Positions 41,949-53,600 of a stretch of DNA of 64,000 nt are shown one piece after another (positions within the stretch are counted from its first letter, which is position 1; every line of letters starts with the position of its first letter). The notes under the pieces are model-generated. The model saw only the letters and a list, made by a program, of their open reading frames with translations. It made no database searches and was not told the DNA's origin. A program made the translations under genes and the position numbers. The stretch is from Lineus longissimus. Taxonomy: Eukaryota > Nemertea > Pilidiophora > Heteronemertea > Lineidae. The stretch lies in assembly GCF_910592395.1 (NCBI RefSeq), contig NC_088321.1:4464001-4528000 (forward strand), written 5' to 3'.

Positions 41949-42664
41949 TAGTTCCAGAACTGCTGAGACCTAGAACTGTTCAACTGTACCGATAGATCTG
42001 AACAGTTCCAACAATACAATAGAAGGGAATGTTCTGTCACTGTTCCAACCAACACCACACTTCAAAGGTTAGCGATGTCTAGCCTAAATGATAACATAAC
42101 AGATAGATCAATGTCATGATCAATTATAAATGACACACCTTTATCAATAGGATTATCCATCGAATACAAAATAAAATCGTGCCCATTTCACTGATTACCT
42201 CACCTGCCTATTTCAATTATGTAACCTGGCCCGGTACTAAGGATATAAGAACTGTTCTCTTCAGAGGACAACTCTACCAGGCATTGGGTTCAGTGAGCGG
42301 AGTTCATTGGGACTGTACATGGGCATGATTGTAATGTTAGTAGGTCCTGAGTAATGTACATGTATATCCACTGTACATGGGGTAGAAATGGCCTGCCAGG
42401 AATGGCCTACCCCAGACAGGAACAAAACTAAAAACACTGACAGCCACCAAGTCCAAACTTCCATAATTGAATCACCACTCTCAAAATAGTCCACCTACAT
42501 TCATAAACGTAAAGGCCTGATTTAAATCCTCTACTTCTTCCAGAAGTTGAACAAATTTCAGAACTTTGCAGGAGCCAAGGAGCTACTCAACCAGCGCTTC
42601 ACTTGACCAATAACAAAATCTGAATGATCTGAATAAAGCTGAATGAATGATAGAATAGTTAGCT

Positions 42665-42845
42665 CCATCAAACATGTTATATTTCACTTTGACCTTATAG
42701 AGCCTTCATTTTTTGAAAAATACAAGTTTGAAATCTATCACTTTTCCAAAAAATATTTCCAAACAGTTAAAGACGGTTATGTTACGCGACGTTTACTGAC
42801 ATTTCCTACCGGGTTAGTAAGAAATTACACATTACTTCGCATCTG
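42665..42845. repeat. Dispersed repeat with the empty Helentron-like site
   Basis: TATATTTCACTTTGACCTTATAG and TTACTGACATTTCCTAC match the flanks of 29255-29960, but here without the insertion. The rest of 41951-43300 shows no gene. Confidence 0.75.
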
Positions 42846-43479
42846 CGAAAAAAGATAGGCGCTTGGCTTGAAAGCGAAAATGTCAAGAAACTTTATGAAC
42901 ACATTTTGAAAGAAATACATTCTTGTTTGACACCACGGCCGGCAAAGACGAAAGCTTAAATTCAAAGGGAGAATTGTTAATATTCAAGGTAATTTTCCAA
43001 GCAGTGCGATATCTTCTTGTTTTAGACAACGCGACGTACAGTCGCTACTATATTTTGTCGCTTTTTACCTTTACAAAAAATATTTGGCAAAGAAATACGA
43101 AAATAAAACAACTGCGCGCAGCTTAAAACAAACTAACTCCTCGATAAGAAAACAACGTTTGTAACGAAACACTTTAGAAGCACTTAAAGAAGCTTGCTGG
43201 AGCTGACACGCCTTTGAACAATTAATCGTCTCTTTTAATAGCCCCTTCTCGCTATCAAAAACAAAAACAGAAAGAAAACTTGTATTCCTTCTTTCAGAAA
43301 AATGCCTCAGTGCATCATCTGTCAACTGCGGGCAGAGGGATTCAATACTCAGACTTACTGCCCCTTTGATGTCCTACGACAAAACGGGGCGATTTTAATT
43401 CATCTATTGCAATATGACGATTTTGGTTTCGAAGAATACTTTGAATACACGTGCGCAAAATTCAGACCATCGAGAGGAT

Positions 43480-43690
43480 TGGTAGGGAACAAAATAACAT
43501 GACTCTTCGAATCAAGTTCGCGCGATATTCCCCACGAGGGATCGAGTCAATGTGGCCTTCGTCAATGCAAGCGCACTGGAGCTGTACGCGTGCGAGACGG
43601 TCTCTGTCGAGCAGGGGGCGGTTTCACACCCGTGCCCACAGACATTGTTCTTTTCATTCCGGCTGGACATTTTGGTATGATCGGGGGGGG
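43480..43690 (+). pseudogene. Second dUTPase-like fragment
   Basis: In one frame SALELYACETVSVEQGAV resembles the dUTPase N-terminal strand and motif 1; in another frame FTPVPTDIVLFIPAGHFGMI resembles the segment leading into motif 2. A frameshift lies near 43610. The similarity ends at a run of 19 G bases (43683-43701), and motifs 3-5 are absent. A separate 66-codon frame (43302-43502) immediately upstream is not recognised. It differs in sequence from the dUTPase at 23.4-23.8 kb, so it is a different copy or family member, perhaps also of viral origin. Confidence 0.5.
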
Positions 43691-43701
43691 GGGGGGGGGG
43701 G
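43683..43701. repeat. Poly-G tract (19 G)
   Basis: A homopolymer at the edge of the dUTPase-like fragment and about 90 bp before the long inverted repeat; length may be unreliable. Confidence 0.8.
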
Positions 43702-43790
43702 CGGCAGATTTATCCTATAGTCATAACATTTGTATTTTTCCCGCCATCATTGAAGCGGATTTCGAAAAACCAGTGACAATATTATAGACC

Positions 43791-44512
43791 GAGAGCCAGC
43801 TCAGTTTCAATTACACTATTGAGAACGAAAGGTTTGATGTTCTTATTACATTGAGAGTGTTTGGTGATGGTATAAAAACGATTTCTTGCATGTCACATTC
43901 CTGGTCTGAAGGTTGTGTAAACCCTTTAATACCCCCCAAGCAGCATGTTCAATTACACTTTGGAGAACAAAGCCTGAAATGTCTTTTTAAACATCTACTT
44001 TGACCACTGAATGATAAAATGTCACACAAGAAAAAAAAATCACGGGCGATGGGTACCCAAGAAGGCCCTCAATAAGGGCCCAAAAGGGTATCAATTACAC
44101 TTTTGAGAACAAGTCTGCAACTCACACAAATTAATCCCACTTTATCACTGATTACAAAAATGTAACACAAGAAAATAAATGTACTGGCAGTTTTAGACAA
44201 GAAGGGTCCTTAAGGGACAAAAAGGGTCACAATTACAGTTTTAAGAACACATCTGAAATTTACACCAATGAATCCCATGATAACACTGATGATAAATATG
44301 TAACCCAAGAAAAGATAAACCTTGGCATTTTTTATCAAGAAGGACCGCGGTAAGGGTAAAAAAAGGGTATCAATTACACTTGGAGGAACAACGCTGAAAT
44401 TCAGAATAATGAATCACACGTGTCCCCTGATCATAAAAATCTAGCACAAGAAAAGGAATTTCCTGGCATATCTGAACAAGAAGGGTTCTTTATGGTCAAA
44501 GGGGTCACTGTA
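43791..44512 (+). repeat. Left long terminal inverted repeat
   Basis: It is made of about six ~105-bp subrepeats, each with AAGAAGG, AAAAGGGT and CAATTACAC blocks. Confidence 0.85.
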
Positions 44513-45130
44513 AAACACGAAGCTCGCTTCTTTTAATGCCTAGTACCATTCATGATAAAATGATAAGTTTTCATTTTCATTTTCTGTAAACATTTTTAGT
44601 TATTTTGTGAGTCACCAACCTGTTTTAATGGAATAGCAACAGGACCTACAGATGCCTATAATAGTAATAGGCCTACTGTCCTACTGTCCTATCTCTTAGT
44701 CCTACTTCTGATCATAAGATCAGACGTGTCAGGCCGTATCACAAGGGACGTGTCCACATCAATGCAGTGGTGAAATGCTACTGGGATGGTGTTCAAGTCA
44801 ATATTTAATTTCCTTGGCATGAGGTAAATCGGAATCTGATGGAAAGTGTCGTGATCAGTTACGTAACGATGTATTTTTCGCAACACTGATTGAAAGCTGA
44901 GATAAATACAAGGTAAGGATTAGTTAAATCGAATTCTTTTGCCTGCATGCATCGACAACATGGAAGATTCATTCCAATGAACAAACACCATTTTAGTGTT
45001 TCATAATATCAAAAAGGGATAATTGACTAAGATTATCATAGATGCCGGCTCCGTGTCGCACTCATGAATATTTTTCATTTCTCGCTATTAGAAGGGTTGT
45101 CCTACGTTAATAATATGTTCTTTCTTGCAG

Positions 45131-45398
45131 GAAATGCAAAAAATCCCCTTCACTTGACAAACAGAATGACAACAGTTACGCCTGACCAAGGTTTGTAGGA
45201 TATTTGTTTCTGTGGCTTTCCCGTTGGATATGACGAATAAAGCTAAATGTATTTGTTTCCAAGTCGTTTTATTTTCATCCCAGTTTCATCATGTAGTTTG
45301 ACAAGTATGTTGTTTTCTCCTTACAGCAGCCGCACCTGCTGCTGAGTCAGTGCCTTCAAACTTGACAAACAGAATGACAACAGTTACGTCTGACCAAG
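45131..45398 (+). repeat. Duplicated exon units of the long-TIR transposon gene
   Basis: Exons 45131-45190 (60 nt) and 45327-45398 (72 nt) both end LTNRMTTVTxDQ before GTTTGT. The 45327 exon and the start of the next (45536) share AAPAAESVPSN. The repeat period is about 208 bp. All lengths are multiples of three and phases match (CAA G|). Confidence 0.75.
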
Positions 45399-45535
45399 GT
45401 TTGTAGGATATTTGTTTCTGTGGTTTTCCCGTTGGATATGACCAATAAAGCTAAATGTAGCTGTGGCTCGTTTTATTTTCATCCCAGTTTCATCATTTAA
45501 TTAGTTTGACAAGTATGTTGTTTTTTTCCTTACAG

Positions 45536-48522
45536 CAGCCGCACCTGCTGCTGAGTCAGTGCCTTCAAATTGTCTGATACACATTCTACCCAACGAAGCT
45601 ACGAAGTTACAGAAGTGGCAAGCAGAGAAGTGGACCGTGGTTCAGCGTGCTGCGGAGGCAAGGAAGAACATGAGAAACTATCACTCCTCAAAATTTAAGG
45701 TAGTAATTGATGCGTTGCCAGAGTGTCCAGCCAATACCGATGGGTACCACAGCAAGTGCTACAAGAACTTTACAGCGGTTGCCTCTCAGTTTTATCCTAG
45801 ATCTGATGATAATGAGACTTGAGGCCGAAAAACAAAGGTGTTGCGCTCTGTAACAACAGCTTCGGTTGATGACAATTCAATCAAAGGTGCATCAAATGTT
45901 GGTATTTTTCCTGATACATGTTTATTTTGTGAGAAAAAATCTAGAAGGCGGCCAGATGGAACGAGAGAGCTTCTCGGAAAAATTGAAACCAGGCAGGCAG
46001 AGCAAAAGATAATTCAGGTTGCTAACCAGCTCAAGCTTACTCATGTAATTGTAAAAATCAGCGATGGTGACTTGATAGCGAAGGAAGCCCAGTACCATCG
46101 GTGTATTCCTGTTTCGCCTATTCCTGTTCCGCCTATTCCGGTTCCGCCTATTCCTGTTTTGCCTATTCCTGTTTCGCCTATTCAAATGTATTGCTAACCT
46201 CCCCACAGACGTAGGAATATGAATCGTCCCTTACTATAGTGTTAAAGGCTATCATTAAGAATAAAGTCTGAAATAATGGATTTAGCGACATGTCAATTAT
46301 TTCAGTATTATTCGGAATAACTTTGGAAAATTATACATAGCTTACATCGGCTTATGTTTAAGCTTATTTTAAAAGGCAAGAAATAAAATAGTAAGAAAAT
46401 TTTACCCTTTCATCAGATTTGAGAAAGGTTTCTTAGGCCTGCATTTTATATTGTGGATTCTCTTTCTTTTGTCTTAGTCAGTAACTGGCTTCGTAATAGA
46501 AAGAATACCTATAGCTACATTGTTCTTTACTATGACATGGGTTTTACAGCTGATTTTGATCAAATAATTATGAGAATGTACAGTATTATGTATTTTTATC
46601 AAAAAGTCATGAATTCCTGTTTTTAAAAAATAAGCGACTGCTTTACTCTACTTAATCTATTAGTTTTTACTGTGTGTCAGTATGGTCATATGGTCAAATA
46701 AGTCCCGGACTGTCCCCGCTTTCAAGGTGACTCTTTCAAAACGGTCATGGCATGGTTTGTTAACAAAGTTGATGGCATTTGATTAGTCAAATTGTCATCA
46801 CATCGTTAACATCATCTAATTGTCCCCTCACGTTTTCCCCATAAAATGGACATGCATCCCTAAGGTTCCCCCTGGGAGAGTCGATTTATTGTAGGGGTAC
46901 TGGAAAGTAGGCGAAACAGGAATAGGCGAAACAGGAATAGGCGAAACAGGAATAGGCGAAACAGGCATAAACCGTACCATCACACTTGTCGTTCCCTGCA
47001 TATTCGCAAAGCTGATCGCATGCAAGGTTTTCTTCCCCCTATCGCCGAGGAACCTGTTGATGTCAAGATTCCCCTAGAAAGTATCTACTCCTACGTAAAA
47101 GAGAATGTGATTGGCAACCAGAGACCTGAGCGTCTTGTCTCAATTTATGAGCAATACACTGACCTATGTACTGAACTAGAGTTGGTTCCTTCAATCAGCA
47201 AATCCCAGTATCTAGGAGATCTGTTGACTAAACAGTTCCCAGACATGATCGCCCTCCATTCTCCAGACTGTAAGCAGCAAGGTGTGATAGTACACAGTAC
47301 TACCATAGAGTATTCATCCATCAGAGCAGTGTATGACTTTAAGTCATCTCCAGAGGGACAGGTTACAAAAGCTGCTCTGCTTCTTAGGCAGGCCCTTAAA
47401 ACTGTAAAGAGCGAGCCCCTTTCTGACCCACTCAGTATAGAATCACTGAAAAAAGGAGAGGGAACTCCTCCTGATTTGGTTAAGATGTTCTTTAGTGCAT
47501 TGCTGGGAGGTCCTGCGCGAGGTTCACATTCTGATTCGGTCAAGCGTCGTTCAGATTCCATGAGCCAGGATGCACTCTTCATAGTAAAACATGGCGCCCT
47601 AAAACCGCGAAAGCAAATCTTAACAGCAATGTCACTGAAGTCACTAACTGGGAGTAGGAAGATAGTGACAATGTTGAATAGATTAGGTCATTGCTTGAAT
47701 TACACCAAAGTAGAGGAACTCGAGACAGAACTTGCATATGCCACTTTAGACCGCGGTTTGACTTGTCCTGCAGGGTCGGTGTCCGGTATCCCCTGTGGGT
47801 TAGCCTTCGACAATTATGACGAACTGACCCAGACACTTTCAGGCACAGACACCTTACACGATACCATGGGTATCATGTATCAGAGCATCCCAACGCCCAG
47901 ACTAGTAGATGAGCCAACAGCAACAGTGGTAGAAAAGATGCCGGTGATTGGTAGAGAAAGGAAGCGCCGCAGATTAGATGTTCCAAGTACTGCCCTACCT
48001 CCATACAGGAAAAAACCACGAATGGACAACTTTGCCTATGAAAAGAAAGATTTCAGGGAACTTCCAGATGTGTCCAAGGAGTCAAGAAAGCTTGACTTCT
48101 TATGGATGGCAGCCCATGCATTTGAAATAGAGAACGTCCCAATGTGGATAGGTTTCAATGCTCGGTATTACGTCGACCATCTCCCAAAGCAGGTTGCTCT
48201 GTACATGCCAAATATCGATCGCTCACCGACGAATGATGATGTTGTAGTGGAAACGCTGTCCCTTACCCAAAAGTGTGCTCAGGAGTGCGAACAACCATAC
48301 GGCGTTGTTTCCTACGATCTTGATGTTGCTAAAACGGCTACAAAGATCCAAGTCACTGAACAGCCACGATTTGATGACGTCTTCGTAATGTTCGGAGCAT
48401 TCCATTTACAGATGTGCCTCTTCCGCGCATTCTTGTCATTCTTCTCCATCAATGCCACAAGATGTCCATGGATGTGTGGATGGATGTTGGTTCATCGGGT
48501 CGTGGGACGAGGCGCTTTGTGA
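45536..48522 (+). pseudogene. Long-TIR transposon protein, N-terminal and central part
   Basis: One reading frame runs from the acceptor at 45536 to 48522. It is interrupted by a TGA at 45820-45822 and by the 874-bp insertion at 46100-46973. The N-terminus has cysteine/histidine pairs (YHSKCYKNF, CLFCEKKSRRR, EAQYH) suggesting zinc binding. The central region (ERLVSIYEQYTDLCTEL, PEGQVTKAALLL) is helical. KRRRLDVPST and RKKPRMDN are nuclear-signal-like. VPMWIGFNARYYVDH and FDDVFVMFGAFHLQM belong to a family I have seen repeatedly in cnidarian, echinoderm and amphioxus genomes but cannot name. The frame ends in an unrelated tail where an internal deletion or frameshift occurs (about 48400). Confidence 0.65.
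46100..46973. mobile_element. 874-bp TIR insertion with 8-bp target duplication
   Basis: GTACCATC is duplicated at 46092-46099 and 46974-46981. The ends read GGTGTATTCCTGTTTCGCC and, inverted, GGTTTATGCCTGTTTCGCC, and continue as 15-bp tandem repeats (GGAATAGGCGAAACA) in mirror orientation. Insert plus duplication is 882 bp, a multiple of three, so the host frame is kept on both sides. No transposase inside; superfamily uncertain. Confidence 0.88.
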
Positions 48523-49202
48523 ACATCACCTCCATTGCAACGCAAGTTGGCTCCAAGGTTTGCAAGGCTCTACCAGGATTCCACTCGTACACAGGCTGCG
48601 ATTACACTGCGGCTTTCATCAGGAAGGGAAAAAAGCGTCCACTTGCCATTGCTGAAAAAGATGATAGATTCTTGGAAGCATTCGCAGCGTTAGCCACAGG
48701 GCCAGTCAACGATGCCACATGCAAGGTCATTGAGGAATACACTGCCATGATGTATGGAGCAAGAAACAAGAAAATATCTCTAAACCAGCATAGACACAAG
48801 ATATTTGAGAAGGCCTTTGGACCAAAGAAAGGAAAGAATCTGTTTGCCGGACTGAAGGGGTTAGATGCAAGTTGCATTCCACCGTGCGATAATGTTGTCA
48901 GGCAGAAAATCTACAGGAGCAACTATGTTGCTATGATCTGGCATGCAGCCTGTGACAACTTGGTGCCAGATGAACCCAATCAAGGATGGGGGGGAGTGGA
49001 CCCCGATGATGAGAGCTCCTACAAGATCGTGTGGTTCACATGCCAGCAGATGCCCGATAGTGCTTTACCAGATGAGACGGAGGCGGACAACAGTGATGAG
49101 GAGGGAGACATGCTGCCTGAGCACTATGACTTTGACGTGGATGATGACGATGACTCAGACAGTGAGGTTGTCCAGCAAACTGATGACGTCGACTTGGACT
49201 AG
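48414..49202 (+). pseudogene. Long-TIR transposon protein, C-terminal part
   Basis: This frame overlaps the previous one and begins meaningfully at about LVILLHQC. It encodes MSMDVWMDVGSSGRGTRRFV, CKALPGFHSYTGCDYTAAF, RKGKKRPLAIAEKDDRFLEA, YTAMMYG and CIPPCDNV, and ends in a long acidic tail (DEEGD, DVDDDDDSDSE) at 49200. ALPGFHxYTGCDxTAAF is the hallmark of the family. Its upstream neighbour segment appears deleted, because a junction of two distant parts of the protein is seen at about 48400. Nuclease or transposase function is suspected only from the mobile context. Confidence 0.65.
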
Positions 49203-49389
49203 ATTACTAAACTTAGTAACAATTAACCGAGTTTCAACCCTCATCACATAGATACGATAACGATCATATAAATATCATTATGATATCGAGCAAGATATAA
49301 ACTTATAAATGGGTACCATGAATGACAAAATGGATAAGAAGGATATCATTTTATTTGGAAGTGAATCAAGAAATATAAGACTTTGACGT

Positions 49390-49423
49390 GGGGGAGGGGG
49401 AGGGGGAGGGGGAGGGGGAGGGG
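49390..49423 (+). repeat. (GGGGGA)n tract, G-quadruplex-capable
   Basis: Six runs of four or five G separated by single A, in the 3' flank of the transposon gene. Confidence 0.85.
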
Positions 49424-49433
49424 CATGGTAGCA

Positions 49434-50010
49434 GCATGTTCTTTTTAATATCTGTACTACTTAGTAGCCATTTTTAGTTGAGTTCAAACTAGTGTTTGTG
49501 AAAACAATGTATGGTAAAGTTTGAGTGTTCATTATTCGTTTTCATGAAAATATTCAAATGTATTTTGTAGGTTCATTTACATGTAGATTGGTCTATTTGC
49601 TTGAATAATTGTTCATGATAAAACACCGTTGTGTATTGCTTTTAAAAGCTTTTTAAACCAGTTTATTCTTTCTGATACTTTTCATCTGTAGACAATCATG
49701 AATCTGATGGTAGTACTGTTTTTACATCCCTTATCTGCCTTGTATTGTAGTAACCTCTTCATCATTTCAGAAAAGCTTACATGTAATAAAAGTCATTAAA
49801 ATTTGTTATACACACCCAATTATCTTCACTTGGTCTTTTTGCATATGTAAAAAGTAAAGTAACCAGCTAATATATGGTATCATTCAGACCCTTCTAGCAG
49901 GGAGAAGGCACTTCTTGATTCCCAGTTGACTTTTACCACCCCGTAAATGGCCCTCATTATGATACTCACCTTATCAAGAACATTAATCCTTGGTCATTTT
50001 GGAAGGTGTA
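49434..50010. other. No gene seen
   Basis: 3' flank of the transposon gene inside the element, with AATAAA-like signals (for example AATAAAAG at about 49786) but no coding frame. Confidence 0.4.
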
Positions 50011-50732
50011 AGCGAGACCCTTGTTGACCATTAAGAACCCTTCTTGTTCAGATATGCCAGGAAATTTCTTTTCTTGTGTTAGATTTTTATGATCAGGGGA
50101 CACGTGTGATTCATTATTCTGAATATCAGCGTTGTTCCTCCAAGTGTATTTGATACCCTTTTTTTACCCTTACCGCGGTCCTTCTTGATAAAAAATGCCA
50201 AGGTTTATCTTTTCTTGGGTTACATATTTATCATCAGTGTTATCATGGGATTCATTGGTGTAAATTTCAGATGTGTTCTTAAAACTGTAATTGTGACCCT
50301 TTTTGTCCCTTAAGGACCCTTCTTGTCTAAAACTGCCAGTACATTTATTTTCTTGTGTTACATTTTTGTAATCAGTGATAAAGTGGGAATAATTTGTGTG
50401 AGTTGCAGACTTGTTCTCAAAAGTGTAATTGATACCCTTTTGGGCCCTTATTGAGGGCCTTCTTGGGTACCCATCGCCCGTGATTTTTTTTTCTTGTGTG
50501 ACATTTTATCATTCAGTGGTCAAAGTAGATGTTTAAAAAGACATTTCAGGTTTTGTTCTCCAAAGTGTAATTGAACATGCTTTTTGGGGGGTATTAAAGG
50601 GTTTACACAACCTTCAGACCAGGAATGTGACATGCAAGAAATCGTTTTTATACCATCACCAAACACTCTCAATGTAATAAGAACATCAAACCTTTCGTTC
50701 TCAATAGTGTAATTGAAACGGAGCTGGCTCTC
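50011..50732 (-). repeat. Right long terminal inverted repeat
   Basis: Inverse of 43791-44512, the same length to within a few bases and nearly identical, which implies a young element or homogenisation. Confidence 0.85.
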
Positions 50733-51084
50733 TAACTATTAGTTCGAAACAAGGGGAAAAAAACATACATAGTAAAAAGAGGAGACTGTATCGCCCACTT
50801 ACTTATCCTTCCGTGCGGTAACATGCATTTGACAGAAATTCCTGCTCCCAATAATTGGCGGTGCCGTAAATTTTAAAGGATCACTGCCGGGATCATTGCT
50901 GCTGTTGTTGTATATTATTTTTGTAAATTAATCATATAGCCTGTACTTTGAACATATGAATACTGGTATATGAGTGAAAAGCAATCACTCCTGTTGTCTG
51001 TCTATTAGAAAGGTACATTCTCTTGTTTGTATCATATAGCAGAGAAAGGCAAGAGAGCAGTTCCCAATGTCTACGCTCATTAGG

Positions 51085-51125
51085 GATTTTTTGTGAGCTG
51101 TCGAATCGACAGCTCACAAAAAATC
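51085..51125. repeat. 41-bp near-perfect palindrome
   Basis: Two 20-nt arms (GATTTTTTGTGAGCTGTCGA and its complement) around one A. It could be fused terminal repeats of a lost MITE or a transcription terminator-like hairpin. Confidence 0.9.
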
Positions 51126-52378
51126 GGGGAAGATAACACAAATATATCCCCGATCTTGACTTATGGGGCCATGAGGAGTTCACTTCAATTGAACGAATAC
51201 ACTATTATGCATGCAAGCGTTTTATGAATGTTTCAACAAAGGCCTATAATATTGTGGCTTTGGGAGATTGCGGCCGCCGTAAGTACATTTATTTTCCTAT
51301 TGCAAAGCCAAGGTTCTGAAATACTCGTTACGATTGATACAAGATTGATATGTTTTGTATTTGCATTTGTACGACCAACCGTTCTATCATTATTTATCAA
51401 TATCATGTCTCCAAAACGTTATGAAATGTTACGTAATTTATCGGCCATGTATCTGCAAAAAGTAAACGGGCAGAGGCATTAGTGTATGTGTATTACTATG
51501 TAACATCGTGTCTTCCTATTGTATCATCCTGGTGTATATGTCGATATGTTCATGCTGTAAAGGGCCGGTGACCTAAAAATCAGTTGAAATAAATTGAATT
51601 GAATTGTATTGATAGACAAACCACAGAGGTGCCGCTAAGTGAAGACACGTTTTGAAATTAAAAAAGTGTTCGCTGCTAAAATTCCCTTTTTCTCAGTTGT
51701 TTATCATATCATGTTAAAAGATTGCCACTAAGAGTTCCCACTCCAGAGAAGGAGCAACGAAATAAAAAGGGAAAACGAACATGCATGATGCGCTTCAATG
51801 TGTCATGTTCAATTGCTCTGTCCCTATTTCTCTTCTAGATTTGAAAATGTGTACTAGGAAATTATAAAATAAAAGTGTTTTTTCATGTTACAAATACGTC
51901 GTATATGAGTTGTTCTTTCTTCATGTGCATGTCAAAATATCCACCCTTCCATCAGGAAAAGGGTGGCGCAAGAGAGTTGTCCTGTCCTCCTCTTCCCGCG
52001 CTATACGAACCCGGCCACCATGCGAGACGAAGAGGACAGACCTCGTTGCTCTGGAGCTAAGCGGACATTGAGGAGACGGGACCCCTAAAATGTGGCAACG
52101 AGTCGAGGCAATTCGCGTCATAATTTTAGCTAGGATGAGCAGTCTCTATGCATAGTCAATGACAAGGATTGCCTAGACACTGATAACATCCCAGTTATAG
52201 CAACATAATGCTTCAGTAGGCTATTTGCCCCGACGGTGGAGACCTTAATTGATCCACACTCTTCGCTCCACTCGGCTTGTGACAGCAGCCCGTAAAACCT
52301 CAGGAGGAGCGCGAATAAGAGTGCACATTAATCTGTGCTCGTTGCGGCATCGGGCTGCTTGTACTCTGCTACGCGACG
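51126..52378. other. No convincing gene
   Basis: A 84-codon plus frame at 51228-51482 is hydrophobic at its start but unrecognised. ATTGAATTGAATTG at 51594-51607 looks like a LINE or SINE 3' tail. Confidence 0.35.
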
Positions 52379-52562
52379 AATGCCCTCCCGTGGACAGTGC
52401 GGACGGATAGCGCCGAATTTTTGAGCGCTTACACGAAGCGCGGAAAAAATTCTTCAAGCACAATATCACGGGAGGGCATTTGTCGCGGGCGTCGAATGAT
52501 GCACCTTTCAACGCCCCGGGACCCTCGGACTATGGGCCTCGGACTTTGGGCGTTGAAAGGGA
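52379..52562. repeat. Two adjacent inverted repeats
   Basis: TGCCCTCCCGTG (52382) pairs with CACGGGAGGGCA (52468) around 75 bp. Then CCTTTCAACGCCC (52504) pairs with GGGCGTTGAAAGG (52549). They could be hairpins in RNA or remains of short TIR elements. Confidence 0.6.
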
Positions 52563-53593
52563 CATTATACCTACTACTATGATTAACATCAGAATTTTAA
52601 GAGTTTAAAGAGTTCACCTTTTCCAATATTCTTAACCATGCTGAGTTTCCTTTGTCTCAATTAGATTTGTGTAGAAACTTATCATATGATACATACAGGT
52701 ACATGTTACATCCATAATTCATGCTGCTACATGCTGTCCTATATAAGCAGTTTCGTCAACTATTGAGGTTGTAAAGCATGCATGGTATATATTAAAGCAA
52801 GAGGTTTAGTGTTTATGTTTGTATAAGGATTAAGAGTTACATTTGTGCCTTTGTGATGCTTGTGCAGCTACTGCATTCACGAATGCATTTTTTGTGTGCT
52901 CAACTGAACCGGTACTCCTCAAATCACATCCAGGCTAAGTCATAAATTGTGTTTCTTGCTTTGAATACTTTATATACATATCTCTGGTTTAACTGAGAAG
53001 TAGTTTTAGATGTAATTGTACTGAGGTTTCTTTCATCTTGTTTATTTTCAGTTTTTTACGGTGTTAATAAACATCTGTATATATAAAGAATATTTTCGTT
53101 TCGAGCTATAGGACATGATGCGCTTACAGATATTCTTGATGTAGCCAGTTGAAAATTGTGCCCGTCTGTTAAAATTTAGTACTGTTAGCTGCTGCCATCT
53201 GTTCATAGCGCCAGAACTAAGCTGGGTAATTGACAGACCGTATGTTGCTGCCACCTGGTAGTATTTGGGTAAACTGGACTGTTCTCTTTTGATGGTGAGC
53301 TACATCCGCCTTGTGATGTAGTCCTTGTGTAAATAATTTTATTGCGAGGTGTTGGTGCCGATTAGTGGCAAAGTTAAGAAATAGTAAAAATATTCACTTT
53401 AGTTTGTTACCACCCCAGTTGGTAACCGCGCTGGTCAGTTTCGATAGCAACTCAACCTGATTAGCATATTGCGTGGGTTTTTTCCCCCGGCAACTAGGTC
53501 ATCACCTACGTCATCAGAGAGTTTGGTATGCGAGGAATGTTGTATGACGTCAATTCAATTATTGTTTATGCATTCTTGGCGTTGGTCTGGGGG

Positions 53594-53600
53594 TATATAA
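53594..53600 (+). promoter_or_regulatory. TATA-box-like core promoter
   Basis: GGGGGTATATAACGTGGG precedes CCTCTGAGCATTTGG, a context typical of a strong core promoter. TTGGCACCGCAACACG at about 53991 recalls an LTR-element primer site, but no second LTR or coding region was found. Confidence 0.35.

Larger units (their letters stand above)
43791..50732. mobile_element. 6.9-kb DNA transposon with ~720-bp terminal inverted repeats
   Basis: Both ends read GAGAGCCAGCTC, then GTTTCAATTACAC, going inward. The inverted repeats extend to about 44512 and 50011. Inside lies a multi-exon gene on the plus strand. No target duplication was found and the superfamily is not assigned. The gene family is repetitive in invertebrate genomes as I recall it. 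Confidence 0.82.

Noticed and set aside
44689-44886. 65-codon minus-strand frame inside the long-TIR transposon
   Set aside because: Not recognised, no partner exon and opposite to the element's gene.
47145-48405. Minus-strand frames under the long-TIR transposon gene
   Set aside because: They are antisense shadows of the 500-codon plus frame.
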